The translations under genes were made by a program, and so were the position numbers. From Epichloe hybrida (lineage: Eukaryota > Ascomycota > Sordariomycetes > Hypocreales > Clavicipitaceae): a stretch of 64,000 bases of DNA. A model generated the notes under the pieces. It was not told the origin of the DNA, did no database searches, and saw nothing but the letters and a program-made list of their open reading frames with translations. The DNA is taken from the NCBI GenBank assembly GCA_019022495.1, contig JAFEKR010000056.1, forward strand, positions 124,001-188,000, written 5' to 3'. Of the stretch, positions 12,182 through 29,817 are shown one piece after another (positions within the stretch are counted from its first letter, which is position 1; each line of letters opens with the position of its first letter).

Positions 12182-14419
12182 ATGCCACCTCGGCAACGCA
12201 ACGACCAGCCCGCCACTCGCAGAAGATGCAGCCGCGCCTGTGACACGTGAGTTATTCTCGCCTCCGATCAGTGCCGCCGACTTCTAATATGTACTGTACC
12301 CGCCGGCATCCCCAGGTGCAAAAGGCGGAAAGAGCGTTGCGACGGGCGCCAACCCTGTGGTCGCTGCTCGGAGCGCCGGGTTCAGAGCGAATGTCGGTAC
12401 GACACCGAGCATGGCGGACGAGCCGGCAGATCGACCTTGACTAGGCAGAGAGGCTCTTCCATGACCAGTTCCAAGGGCCGGTCCTCGGCCGAGCCTGCAT
12501 CTGGCGCAATGGACGCGGCCGTGTGCGTGGGCGTGGACGTGGACAAGGCTTCACCAGCAGCGACCCCCTTGGACCAGTCGAGATTGATCCTGGATAAGAA
12601 AGGACGCTTCATGTACCTTGGAGACTCCGCAAACCCATCCTTCTTGCAGTCAATCAGGCGCATTGTCAGGGAAACACAGGGACCCTGCGCATTCGTCGAC
12701 GATCCTCTTCGTCCCTGCATAGTCGAAGCATCCCCCGAAGGTGCGCCGGCCTGGCTTGAGGCCGGCTCTGATCCGAAATCGCCTCCCATGTTCAGCGAAG
12801 AGGAAGTAAAGCATTTTGCTCATCAGTACCATGTATGCACCAACGGCATCATTGACCTGTTTGACAAGTCGATACTCGTAGATCAACTTCCGCAGGCCGT
12901 GTCAAGGAATGCCGTGGCGCTCCCGCTCGCAAAGCCGCTTGTGTATCTCGTCCTCGCGATTGGGGCCCAGTCGTCACCGAAAGATTTCGGCCAGACGGCA
13001 GAATCTTGCTTCGACCATGGTCGGTACCTTTCGGCTCGCTATCTCACCGAGGATCCAAGCACATTGACCGTTGAAGCGTATCTCCTCATAGCCATGTATC
13101 TCTTGGCCGCCTCTCGTCGAAACGCCGCATTTATGCATCTAGGATTTGCGGCAAGGACCGCGTATGCCTTGGGACTACACCTGAAGTCTGTTTCCACGCG
13201 CTTCACGGCTGACGAGTTCAAGCATCGGGAGCGGATATGGAAATCGCTTAGATGTCTGGATGTTCTGAGCAGTGCGATGCTAGGCCGACCGCCTTGCACC
13301 AAGGAGACTCGCGATACCAGGTTCCCTGGCGATTACTCCGCCTGCAATGACGTTTCGTCCATCATGGAGGATGTATTAGTCAACGTGTATGAGAAAAGAC
13401 AGATTTCAGCAATCACGCTGAATCGAGTGGCTTCTCGTCAGCGAGAATGGGCCGCAGTCTTCTCCCGTGGCCTAGCAGTCGACAACATCGAACCGCACGA
13501 TCGGCTGGACGGAAGCGGCGTGCCCAACTTTGGACTCACGCATATAAAGATTGTGTTTCACTGGACAGTCATGCTATTGACGCGGCCATTTCTCTCCGAA
13601 CGTGTCGCCTCTCACGCGCGGCAAATGGCCTCGGGCGCGCAAGACCCATCACAGTCGTGGACGCCGGCACAGTCATCGAGAGTCCTGGCCCATGCATGCG
13701 TCAACTCGGCCATTCGAACCTTGGCGCTGCTAGAGCCGCTCGTTGATGATTGGGACACGCCGAAACGCTTGCCATTCAGCATCACCTGCGTGGTGCACTC
13801 TGCATTGGTCATTGGCCTGGCGCATTTCGGGGACATGCATCAGATATTCCCCCTCGACAAGTTCATGTGCACGGCGCGCAGCCTGCTCCGACGCTTCTCA
13901 AGCGATGCGATTGCGTCAAGGAATTGCACCATCATACAGTATCTCCACGAAGCATGCCAAACCTACTCTGAAAGAAGGCATGCTGCAACCACGATCAGCA
14001 GTTTGTTCGGTCAACTATGCTACACCCCGCCCGCGAACGACGAAACGGGAGGCGACCAAGCCTCAAACTATCAGCCCGCCATCAATGAGTCCGGGCCCAA
14101 CGGCCATGCCGGTCTCATAGATGAAGCATTTGGATCCAACAATATACCAGACGACAGCTGGAGCAACCTCTCCAACACGAATGCAAAACAGTCTTTCCAC
14201 CCCTTGTCCCCAGAATCTACGTCAGCAACGGCCCCGAGACTTGATGATGGTGATGGTAGCAATGACGCCGCTAGTGGCATGGGAATGGAAATGTCCAACA
14301 TTATGGATAGCAACAATATCCTGGGAGAATCGGATTTCGTCAATTTGGAAGATCAGGATGAACTCGTGTCTTTGTATGCGCTAATCGACACATCCGGTGG
14401 CTATTTGGGTTTGGAATGA
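12182..14419 (+). CDS. Zn2Cys6 transcription factor with Fungal_trans domain
   Basis: Two exons give 722 residues. Exon 1 (12182-12246) ends within a Thr codon. The 69-bp intron runs GTGAGT...CCCCAG (12247-12315), and exon 2 is 12316-14419. Across the junction the protein reads CSRACDTCKRRKERCDGRQP and then CGRC and ECRY. This is a C-x2-C-x6-C-x5-C-x2-C-x8-C cluster at residues 20-50, with one extra upstream Cys. Most of the rest is the helical fungal-specific transcription factor domain. It includes FDHGRYLSARYLTEDPSTLT and a segment AARTAYALGLHLKS-RERIWKSLRCLDVL that is diagnostic of that family. The C-terminal 120 residues are acidic and Asn/Ser-rich and may activate transcription. Target genes are unknown. 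Confidence 0.9.
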
Positions 14420-18750
<4,331 letters not shown>

Positions 18751-19876
18751 ACGGCTGTCTGATGTAGGATGAGCGTGATGAATTTTACGAGACCTTGACT
18801 GGTGGTGTGCGATTATTTTGGTTGATTATTAGTAGAAGAAGAATAAATTGATATTTGTGACGTGAGAAAGTATTCAATGGTGAATTGCCAACAAATGCAG
18901 CGATTAGATGGAGGTTGTGGTCAACTTGCGACCTGATGAGCAGTGTGGTTCTCATGAGCAGACCTCATGGGCAGACGACGCTCGAGTCAATGAAGAACAG
19001 CGGCATTTACGTGATTATGATTGAGGAGTAAGTTGCAAGCCAGTCAATTGTCCCCAGTAACATGTGCGAAGCAACCCGGCACTCTCGATAGTTGACTCGA
19101 ATTGGGGGGGGGGGGGGGAAGTCATAGATGAAGACACGGTCGGCAACAAACAGCCAACCAATCAATGTAGGTAGGCCAGCGATGAAGCGACGAGGTTGGT
19201 TTTTTTTTTTTTTTTTTTTTTTTTTAATAGAAAAAGTCAGGCTTAAACGGCATAAGAGAGCGGGGTTAAGGGTTAATCAAAGAGCTAGATACTCGAGGAC
19301 GGGACTTTTCCTGGCATAACTTGTCGAAACCGTGAGACGCCTTCTGTGGTGCTCGAACTCGTGCATGTGGTGGCGACTTGGCGACTTGGCGGGTGGTTTC
19401 GCCGTGATGACGATTTCTCCGAGTCAAGGGCGACTTCGGGCTGCGCTGACGTTGGTTGGCGTGCCGTCGTTGAGGTGGGTGCATTCTGGGGGCCCGTTTG
19501 GAAGACAAAGTGCTGCGGTCGTGGAGATGGGGTTTGGTGGTATCTACGACTGGACTTGGATAACGTGTCTGTGATGAAGGGGTGGGTCTACGGGGAACCT
19601 GGATGGGTAAACATCGAGTTTGCAAAGTGGCCCGTTGCAGCTGCAGGGGACTTGGCAGCACGATGCATTCATGGCAGTGATAGAAAAAAAAAAACAATGG
19701 CATGTTACGCTCTTCATAGTCGCTTCGCTTCTTCAGTACATCTCGTGACACGGAAGATAAAAGGGCAGAGAACAGAAATGTGGGCAGCCTATGCGCACAT
19801 CTGCACCGCCAACAACAGCATTCCAGCAGGCACAATCTTCTCGGCAACTAGCTGCCTGGGAGATAAACGCGAGTTG
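18751..19876. other. Convergent intergenic region with homopolymer runs
   Basis: About 1.1 kb between the 3' ends of katG and the LAMMER kinase. It contains a G run at 19104-19118 and a T run of about 26 at 19200-19225. The plus-strand open frame that begins near 19346 overlaps antisense to the kinase's last exons and is not called. Both runs are likely length-unreliable in assemblies. Confidence 0.55.
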
Positions 19877-21897
<2,021 letters not shown>

Positions 21898-22504
21898 TAC
21901 TGGGAAACGCTGCTCAATATGAGGCGACAAGATCGACAACTCCTCTTCGCAGGTTCGGGTTCGGAGAAATATCAACCCGGGGGTCGGGCGCCACCACGGA
22001 TCGGGTGACGGAGGAGATGGAGGAGACGGAGGAGATGGAGATGGACGTGATGGCGGAGGCGATGGGGTTATCAAAGAAGCAGAACATTGATGCACCCGAT
22101 TCTGTGGCTGCCCTGGCTTGAGGCAGCCGAAACTCACGCCACGCGCCACTTTAGATGCGAGTGAAGCCAAGTACGGATTACATTAGGGCAGTACATGATC
22201 ATCACTACGGAGTACTACCAACTACGGCTAGAGTGGCTGGAGACAGCCATTGCATATAAGTAACCCTACACGGAGCAGTTGCCGAATCAATCGACATCTT
22301 GGCCACATGAACAACAGCAAGACATTATGCAGGTGGCAAGTTTAAAAAAAAAAATAATCAAGTTTTTATGCCATTATATGCAATGTCAGCTGACCCCACG
22401 CAAACGCCAAGATATGATGCAACCCCAACCCGACCTGCTCTTTCTTTACCGCGGCATTGTACAATTATGTCATGGCCCAATCTATTCGCTCTTTCCTCAT
22501 CGCG
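21898..22504. other. Intergenic region, kinase promoter side
   Basis: 607 bp between two genes on the minus strand. A purine-rich GGAGATGGAGGAGACGG tract (about 22009-22045) lies upstream of the kinase. The in-frame sequence there is open (Pro/Ser-rich) but lacks an ATG, so an additional 5' exon of the kinase remains possible. An A run sits at 22345-22354. Confidence 0.45.
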
Positions 22505-24093
22505 TCAGGAAGGCACCTTGCTCCATTCCTTGCACATTCCAAAAACTGTCCTGCAAAACTTGCCATACTCCACCGTGGCATCGAATTTGTGCCATGATCC
22601 CATGGCATGGTGTGCTAGTCGGGCGTCTGCATCGCTGTACGGCTTGGAGCCCATGTTGCCATATGTGCCGCGGCCGGGGCTACAAGTCATCAGGTAGATC
22701 AGTCAGTATCTCGCGCGAAAGGGTTAGGGTTCCGAGCAATCTGTATCAATGTCCGACTTGACTTGGCGTACCTGAACCCAGTCATGGGCAGAATGAGCAC
22801 ATCAGATGCTAGCTTTGCCCTTCCACCGTCATGCAGGCCCGTCAATGCATTCCATCGCAAGCCAACCTGCTTTTTGAGCCATGTCATGGTCGCTTCGGTC
22901 ACGGCGGCGGGGCCTGTGCGCGTCAATGGGTCGTGTTCCTTTTTTGGTCTCTTGGTCGGTTTCTGCAGCGCCTCTTGCTTCTCGAGCTCTAGCTTGGCCT
23001 GCAATCGGTCCATGAACCTTTGCAGGACCGGATGTTGGCGGGCCGAAGCCATTGCCCAGTTCGTCAACTGCACAGGATAGTTGTAGCCCATGCGCCAGTA
23101 CTGGTTGGTGTTGGGGTCCGTGTCGGCCTCTAGGCCCCAGAGCAGGTTCACAGGTCTGATGTCCTGCATCTCAGCTCCTGCAGGTTCCGGCTTCTCAGGC
23201 GCGTCTTCTTTCCCATACGAGGTCCCGGTTTGGTCGTCGACCCATACTGATATGTCTTCTTTTCGAATCCAATCGGCAGGATGCTTGAGCGGCTCGGTAT
23301 CAACATCGCCATACTACCACCCCTGAGTCAGGACACCATTACTCAATCGTTTCGAACAACAAAAAGGTCTTGTGGGAGGGGGGGGTTTTTTTTTTTTTTT
23401 TTTGCTCAAGGTCTCGAGATCAAAGACTTACAATACCCCCAAACCACTTGCAGACCAACACGCGAAAGATGTCGACTCTCTCAACCGTCGAAAACTTGGT
23501 CTGATAGTCTTCAAGAAAATGGCTCTCCTTTTCATTCACCAACATGGCCACGCCCTCGTCATCCCACCAGAAATACGCCATTTCTCGAAAAGTGTCGTTC
23601 GCAGATATGCTGTACCGGAGCCATTTCTCGACGTAGGTGAGTAGGCCCTCGTTCAATCTGGTCAAGTCGTTGTCATTCCATTTTTGATGTACGACTAGTG
23701 GAATGTTGGAGAAAGGAATCTGTCGGTGGGGAACTAATTTGGCAGCGTCCGTGGCAAACTGCGCGGCTTCGAGGATATTCCGAGGTTCGGCGCCATGGTC
23801 CTGCCATGAAGGGGGGAGATACCAGGCTGTCGGGGTCACACTAGTTAGTCTTATCAGATACCACAAGTAGGCACGGGCAAGCTACGGGAAAGAAAAGTAC
23901 CTCCGCCAGTCTTGTTATTTTGTTGGATATGCTCCCACGCCGCTGGAAACCTTTGCTGGATCGCCGCCTTATCCAACAGCCGAGGTCTGCTCCTGGTGAC
24001 GGGCAAAAGGGTCCAGAGCACGATGCAGAGCACGAACCCGCCAAGGAGGAGGGTACGAGGTCGAACCCTCGGGATCCGAGGTGAAAGCAGCAT
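22505..24093 (-). CDS. GT32 glycosyltransferase, OCH1-like alpha-1,6-mannosyltransferase
   Basis: Four exons give 434 residues: 24093-23901, 23826-23432, 23313-22772 and 22679-22505. Introns are 75, 118 and 92 bp. The junctions rebuild GGAWYLPPSW, FGGIYGDVDTEPL and MTGFSPGRGTYGNMGS. It is a type II membrane protein with one N-terminal helix (RTLLLGGFVLCIVLWTLLP, residues about 13-31), as in Golgi mannosyltransferases. The conserved VHQKWNDND segment and the DxD motif GDVDT for Mn-GDP-mannose mark the GT32/Gly_transf_sug fold. OCH1 proteins start outer-chain N-glycan mannosylation. This protein diverges from the canonical enzyme, so the exact acceptor is open. A second GT32 gene lies immediately upstream on the same strand. 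Confidence 0.88.
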
Positions 24094-25064
24094 ACTGATA
24101 TTGGCGCGATCGCTAGGTCGGATGAATGTCGAAAGAGGAGCGACCCGTCAGTCTCGATGTGGAGAATTACTGACGATGAACTTGTGCTCGTCTCATTCTG
24201 AGAAGGGCCCAGTCGCGCCTTGAATGCGATGGCACGGGACGATCGGAACAGTGATGAAGGAGAAAGCCAAGTTTGAAACTCGAATCTTTCTCGATGCGAG
24301 GAGCAATGACAGGGCGCACTTAACAGCCAGAACCTCGCGACCATAAAGGCCCAGTGCCCAGTGCCCAGTGCCCAGTGCCCAGTGCCCAGTGCCCAGTGCC
24401 CAGTGCCCGCGCGCTCCGGGACTTGGCACCAAGGGGTTGCACTCGAGTGGAGACTTGGCGCCTGTAACAAGTAAAAGGGGCGTGTGTACGGAGTTGTATG
24501 TAAGTCGCGTGACTAGGAATTGCGTGCGGACAAGACCCGGCTGGATGGGTGGAGCTTGATCTTCGCCAACAAATTAAGCGTTTTTTTTGGCCGGAAAACG
24601 AGGCTCAGAGACCATTCTTGGCGAAATATCTCTGCCGTTCATCCATGTACTGCACAAGGAGCAACTAGTAACACGGACTTTTTTTCTTTCTTTTTACTTC
24701 TCCGCACGGACTCTTTCACGACACCATCCATGACCGCCATTTTCAAGCTTGGCATTTTGGTGGTCCGTTTTCACCAAGACGTTCGCGCAGACGCGCCTGG
24801 ATTGCTTTCCAAATCGTTAAAAACTTGACATTAATTTCGGACAAAATTGTCCATCAGAGGTTTCTATGGACCGTGCGCTAGAGAATAAAAAAAAAACCCG
24901 CAAGTATATGTGTACGTAAATGCGGCATGATGCAGTTCAAGTGGCTTTGACTCGACCGGCCGGCCCGTCGACCCTTCTTCATGTGTGACAGGCATGGCAC
25001 GCGCGCCAAGAAATCGTGATGCGGACAAATAAGACCATGGTATTAGGGGCTCGTGTCAGGGGTA
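24094..25064. other. Intergenic region with heptanucleotide array
   Basis: 970 bp between two GT32 genes on the same strand. It contains the GCCCAGT array (24349-24404) and several poly-T/poly-A runs (24577, 24680, 24888). No additional gene is supported; the open frames there are created by the repeat. Confidence 0.55.
24349..24404. repeat. Perfect 7-bp tandem repeat, GCCCAGT x 8
   Basis: Eight identical heptamers in a row, about 260 bp upstream of the OCH1-like start codon. The unit length is not a multiple of three, so the array is open in several frames and produces spurious ORFs of the form ALGTGHW repeated. Confidence 0.95.
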
Positions 25065-26042
25065 TTAAAATCGTCGAAACAGCGACTTCTTTCTTAAAAA
25101 TAGCGCCAGCGCAACTCCCACAAAGAAGAAGAAAATCAGATTGACCCGGCTTCCAATCGTCACAATCAGCTTTGCGTCGTACGAGTGCCACGACGAGCTG
25201 CCCAAGTGGTCGAAAATAGGCGTTGACACCCTGCCGTTCAAGCTGTGCAAAGGCCCTGGCAGGATCTTCAGGTCTGTTCGATTTGATTCGTAGACGTGGA
25301 TGACGGACGCAAAATGACAGCCAGTGCTGAACATGACAGTCGCGTATGGCAAACCGAGCCACTGCTTGTTGTAGACGGTAAGATTACGCACAATGTCACC
25401 GACAAACGCGTTCTCTCTGCTCGCCATCATGAATCCGATGGAGAAGCCGGTTGGGTGCGCTTCCGGAGCAACGAAAGAGAATCGTCGCAGCGGCCCGAGA
25501 CCCCGCTTGCATTTGAGGTCCATGTCCAAAACCACACCCCCATATGCGTACAGAAGCATATATCGGAGAGCGTCGATCCTCTCTACGGGATAATGATAGT
25601 TGTCCCAGAGTTCTTTGAGTTGGGGGAATTTTTCGGCCACGAACTTGCCGGCGTTGTCGTCGGTCCAAATGTGAGATTCCCAGCCTGGATGAACATCAAC
25701 GCAGCTCTGCACCGAGTCACCCCATCGACTCTTCCATCGGCCTTCGGTGTCACCAAGGGCGATATGGTGCAAAATGGGGGGAACAAGGTCTTGGTATGGT
25801 TCAGCGCTGACCTGTGCCTTGCTGTAGTTGGCAAATGTTACATCAAAATTGTCGTTTGATTGCGAGATGATGAATTGCGAGGCATTCTCGTGCCAGAATA
25901 CGCGGAGGGCAGCGAGAGTCCAGGTCGTATATAGAAGATGGCGGCCAAGCCAGAACGTGAGTAGCAGGACCGCAACGGCTACCCATAAAGTCATTCGAGA
26001 TCTCCCTCCGGACTGGTTCCGCAACAAATGTGACTTCTGCAT
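25065..26042 (-). CDS. GT32 mannosyltransferase, SUR1/CSH1-like (MIPC synthase catalytic subunit type)
   Basis: A single exon of 325 residues. Two hydrophobic segments, one at about 17-40 (MTLWVAVAVLLLTFWLG) and one near the C-terminus (LIFFFFVGVALALFL), frame a luminal catalytic domain. ILHHIALGD, SHIWTDDNAG, VERIDALRYMLLYAYGG and the DxD motif VLDMDLKC match fungal inositol-phosphoceramide mannosyltransferases. HPTGFSIGFMMA and YATVMFSTGCHF are also shared. Those enzymes transfer mannose from GDP-Man to IPC in the Golgi. The C-terminus is basic (LRKKSLFRRF). A KxKxx-like retention role is possible but not exact. Its promoter faces the PIG-L gene, another lipid-linked glycan enzyme. Confidence 0.88.
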   Translation of the reverse strand: MQKSHLLRNQSGGRSRMTLWVAVAVLLLTFWLGRHLLYTTWTLAALRVFWHENASQFIISQSNDNFDVTFANYSKAQVSAEPYQDLVPPILHHIALGDTEGRWKSRWGDSVQSCVDVHPGWESHIWTDDNAGKFVAEKFPQLKELWDNYHYPVERIDALRYMLLYAYGGVVLDMDLKCKRGLGPLRRFSFVAPEAHPTGFSIGFMMASRENAFVGDIVRNLTVYNKQWLGLPYATVMFSTGCHFASVIHVYESNRTDLKILPGPLHSLNGRVSTPIFDHLGSSSWHSYDAKLIVTIGSRVNLIFFFFVGVALALFLRKKSLFRRF

Positions 26043-27369
26043 GGTGGAATTTCTTGGTGCGGGTCGATTCTGTACTGTGGGGTTCGTTCTAATCCTTGCA
26101 ATGTGTAGGGTTTAGGTAGATGCTTGCAAGGGAGAAGTATGAGCCGATCGCATAGGGTGTTGAAGTTGGCCCTGCTGAAGGTGATTGAAATTCGTTTAGT
26201 AAATCTTCCGAGAACAGTCAGCGTTGCTGGCTACGAGACAAAATTCAGTAACGCGTCTCGGGCGGAGTCGATTCGACAGATTTTCAGCCAGAGGTCAACG
26301 GTGCAGTGGAGGAGAGGAGATCCTTTTTTTTTTTTTTTGGCTGGAGTCGGCGGCAGGTCGAGAGCGTCTTAGGGTACAGTGAATGCTACACCAAGAGTAG
26401 CTAGGATGGTCTGGGAATGACTCCAGCGTGGAGGTGATGATGAGGTTCAGAGGTAGAGAGGTGCCGGCATATTGACGTCGGTCCGGTCCCTTGAATCGTC
26501 GACGGGTCGTCGAAACGATGGACTCGACAGGAGTGAAACTTGGTAGCGGCGATTGTGAGCACGAGAACACTGATGGGAGGTGATAGGAGATTGGATGAAT
26601 TTGGCGAGAAAGGAGTGTGAATGTACGTCGTTCGGTGTACGTCGTCGTTCGGTGTATGGCTCTCGATGGGGAAGGAAGGAGTCAATGCACGAGAGAAAGG
26701 CAGAGGCGCAGGTGAAGTAAAACAGGATCAGATGCGCTGATCTCAGACGAGAAAATTGCCGTGGTGAGATGAGGCAGGCAGGGAGAGCCGGGCAGCCGGG
26801 GGGACCAAGGACTTTGAGGTGGGGGGGCGAATTTTGGGGTTTTATTTAGAGAAGAGCGAGAATGAAAGGGAGGAAGGGCGAGGACCAAAGACGCGTGCGT
26901 GAGTGGGCTGGGCTGGGGCTTCTACGACGTCTGTGCTGTTTGGGTGTTTGGGTGGAAAAGTGGATTACGTAAAGGCCTTCAGGGCCGAGGCCTTGGCGGT
27001 CGGCCAGTCGGCGCCCCTGTGTGGCATTTCTTGTCAGGGTACTCGGTACTTTGTGCAGAATGTCAGCAACACAGCACAAGTCATTCTTCTGCAAGTAAGG
27101 AGTACAAAGCTCATTCGGGCAGTGTCCGGGGCAGCCTACAGGTCTTATTAATAATAAGCCTTGCGCACCTAATAATAATAAGTGCGCCACAAAGCCACCG
27201 AGGGCTAGGACTGAGGCTGAGGCTGAGGCTGAGGCCAGACTGCAACTACGCCTCTTCGGTTCCCGGGCTATGATAAGTCGGAACCCGACCGAGCCCCTGA
27301 TACGGATTCACGGATTACACGCGCGACATCATCCCGACGCATGACAAATCTACTACATCTGCATCAACG
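26043..27369. promoter_or_regulatory. Divergent promoter region between SUR1-like GT32 and PIG-L
   Basis: 1.3 kb, containing both promoters. It has a T run at 26326-26337, direct repeats around GTACGTCGTTCGGTGTA (26624-26657), a (CTGAGG)4 microsatellite at 27211-27234 and AATAATAA blocks near 27150-27180. No gene is supported. Confidence 0.5.
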
Positions 27370-28539
27370 ATGCGCAAGCTCAACAACGCAGCGCAGTCGC
27401 TCTCAAGGGCTTGTCACTGGGCCGTGGCCACGCGCGGTCGCCGTCGATGGTTCATTCGTGTCGCATTGGTTGTCTTCCTCTTCCCGCTCTTTCTGCAATG
27501 GGCTCTAGCCTACATCCTGGGCAGCGACGCCCGGTTGCTCCCTCCGGAATTGTTGAAAGCAAAGAACTTGCTCGTCGTCACGGCCCACCCTGATGATGAG
27601 TGCCTCTTCTTCTCGCCCAGTATTCTCGGCGTTTTGGACAGAAACAAGAATATCAAAGGTGGTCTGGTGGTCATGTCAACAGGTGTGTAAAGCTCGCCGT
27701 GGCCATGGTTTTTTTTTTTTTTTCTTTTTTTTTTTCCTTCTTTCATCATCATCGGCTCGGAGTCGACTGACGTGTTTTGCTTCCAATCACAGGTAACAAC
27801 TACGGGCTGGGAGAACTAAGAAAGAAGGAGCTCCTCGGCTCGTGCGCGGCCCTTGGCATGGACACAACAAGATGTGTTGCGCTGGATCACCCTGATCTGC
27901 AGGACGACCCCAAGGTTTGGTGGGACGAAAACAAGATCAAACCCATCCTCAAAGAGTATATCGAAAAATGGAACATCGATGCCGCAAGTACACGCGTGTG
28001 CATACGCACAACCGTCCCCCCAACAAGTACCTTGGCTAGCTAACATGCATGCCCGCAGATTATCACTTTCGACAATGGTGGTGTTTCCGGTCACATCAAT
28101 CACCGTGCCGTGAGTTCAGCTGTAAAGTGAGTTCATTGACCCCCTTCTCAAATAGCTCTGTTTGTACGGGACGAGGAGAAACCAACCATTTCCTAGCCAA
28201 TATGTTGCGGAAAACGAAAAGGCACCAGCCTCATACATGGTCGTCTCTGTGGCGCTGCCTAGAAAGTACACCTTCCTGCTGGACCTTCCCCTTACCACCC
28301 TCTCATTCTTGTGGAGAATCTTGGCCGCAGTTTTCTTTCCTTCCAGCAGCGTGGACCCCAAGTACAGCAGCCGGGCACTTGTTTCCAACACCTGGCACAG
28401 ATACACCATGACGAGGCGGGCTTTTGCCAGTCACGGCAGTCAGTACACCTGGGATAGACACTTGTACATGGTCATTAGCCGATATGTTTGGTTCAATGAT
28501 CTGCAGAGGATAGTCGTCACAACGGAGCCAAAGTCATGA
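27370..28539 (+). CDS. GPI12: N-acetylglucosaminyl-phosphatidylinositol de-N-acetylase (PIG-L)
   Basis: Four exons give 304 residues: 27370-27682, 27793-27983, 28059-28126 and 28197-28539. Intron 2 (27984-28058) starts GCAAGT, a GC-AG intron; only this junction keeps the frame and yields NIDAIITFDNGGVSGH. The enzyme removes the acetyl group from GlcNAc-PI, step two of GPI-anchor synthesis on the cytosolic ER face. It has a single N-terminal membrane helix (IRVALVVFLFPLFLQWALAYI, split here as residues 29-49). The zinc/catalytic motif AHPDDE is at 72-77, and HINHRAV supplies the third metal ligand. RKYTFLLDLPLT near the end is typical of the family. Length matches the family. Confidence 0.93.
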
Positions 28540-28780
28540 ATGAAATGTACATGGAGCATACATGGTGATGATGACGGCATTCAACTTTTTTTTTTTTCTT
28601 TTTTTCTTCTTTTTTTTCCCCATTGTGTGACATGTGACTCCCATGAGTGATGAAAGACAAGAAGCGAAAGTTGGGAGCCTCTATCTTGAACGGACACAGG
28701 ACAGACAGGCATTGTTTGAATCAGTCAGTCAGAGCGAAACCCAGAATGTATTTCAGTAGACACCACACACAAGCCACGAC
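28540..28780. other. Convergent 3' intergenic region
   Basis: 241 bp between convergent PIG-L and GH16 genes. A T-rich, C-interrupted tract at 28587-28620 could assist 3' end formation. No gene seen. Confidence 0.5.
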
Positions 28781-29817
28781 TTAATAAGTATTCCCCTGCG
28801 GCGTGCCACGACTCGCCCAGTCGTTCTCAAAGCGATCCCAGCCACCATGTTGCAGCTCACTCGCCAAATGCAAGATCGAAACAACCATGTCGTAATGGCC
28901 ATCCGCCGGCTTCTTTTGGCCGCAGACGTTGCCCCCCATGGCGACATTCAGCAATACGGTCATGTCTCTCATGGGCCGCGTCCCCTCGGGGACGGACGCC
29001 TTCATCACGGGCCTGCCATCAATGTACCACACCATCCGACCTTGGCCGGCCCGCCCCCCGGGCTGCTGCCACGCAAAGTCGTACCGCACAGGCCGGGCAT
29101 GCATGTCGTGTATCTTTGTGGCCCGCACGCGGTGCTTGTCCTTGTCGTGATGCTGGCCCCAGTGGAGACAGCTCCTGTTCTCGCCGTCGCCGTTCCACGT
29201 CTCCGCGATGTCGATCTCGCCGTCCGTCGGCCAGCAGAAGGGCTCCCGCGGAAGCAGCCAGAACGCGGGCCAGATGCCCTCTGCGCAAGGGGACAAGATG
29301 ACGGCCGTGAGAACGCCCTGATCACGAGCAAGAGTGGTCCTGCTCACGAGACGAGCAGACGTGTATTGCTGTTTCGAATCCTGCGAGGAATTGTTTGCCA
29401 GGGCGCGGATGACGAGACGGCCGTCCGGGGTGCTGCGGTGATGTCAGTTTGATTGTTCCTTGAACCTTTGAAAATCGGAGCTGCCATGCTTGCTTGCTCG
29501 ATGGGTTGCCGGAAAAAGGAGTGGGAGATTTACTGGAATGAATTCTCGGGAGAAGCCGTGTACTGCTCCAATTCCTGATTGCCCCAGCCGTTGTGTCCGT
29601 TTCCCAGCTTGGCGTCCCATTCTGCGCTGATGGGCGTGTCTGGGTAGAATCTCGGGCACCAGTATATGTGGAAGCCAGGGCTGGGTCCTGGAAGAGGGGG
29701 CCGGGTATCCATCGGGGGAAGGGGGGGCGGCTGATGATGATGATGTTGTTGTTGTTGAGGCTTGATCATCCGCTCGAGCTCGGACTTGAGGTCCTTGAGT
29801 TTGTCTCTCCAGGGCAT
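28781..29817 (-). CDS. GH16 beta-glucanase-like enzyme without a signal peptide
   Basis: Two exons give 311 residues: 29817-29534, a 101-bp intron (GTAAAT...CCGCAG) and 29432-28781. GH16 enzymes hydrolyse or transfer beta-1,3/1,4-glucans. The active-site motif DGEIDIAETW carries both catalytic glutamates. IWPAFWLLP, YTSARLVSR and MTVLLNVAMGGNVCG are also conserved. The N-terminus is MPWRDKLKDLKSELERMI, a charged amphipathic helix rather than a signal peptide. It is followed by a Gln/His/Pro-rich linker (QQQQHHHHQPPPLPP, from CAA/CAT codon runs). Either it is cytosolic or non-classically secreted, or a leader exon has been missed. It is convergent with PIG-L. Confidence 0.87.

Noticed and set aside
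8444..14419. Secondary-metabolite cluster (two Zn2Cys6 factors around a methyltransferase)
   Set aside because: No PKS, NRPS, terpene cyclase, P450 or transporter accompanies them; the neighbours are unrelated.
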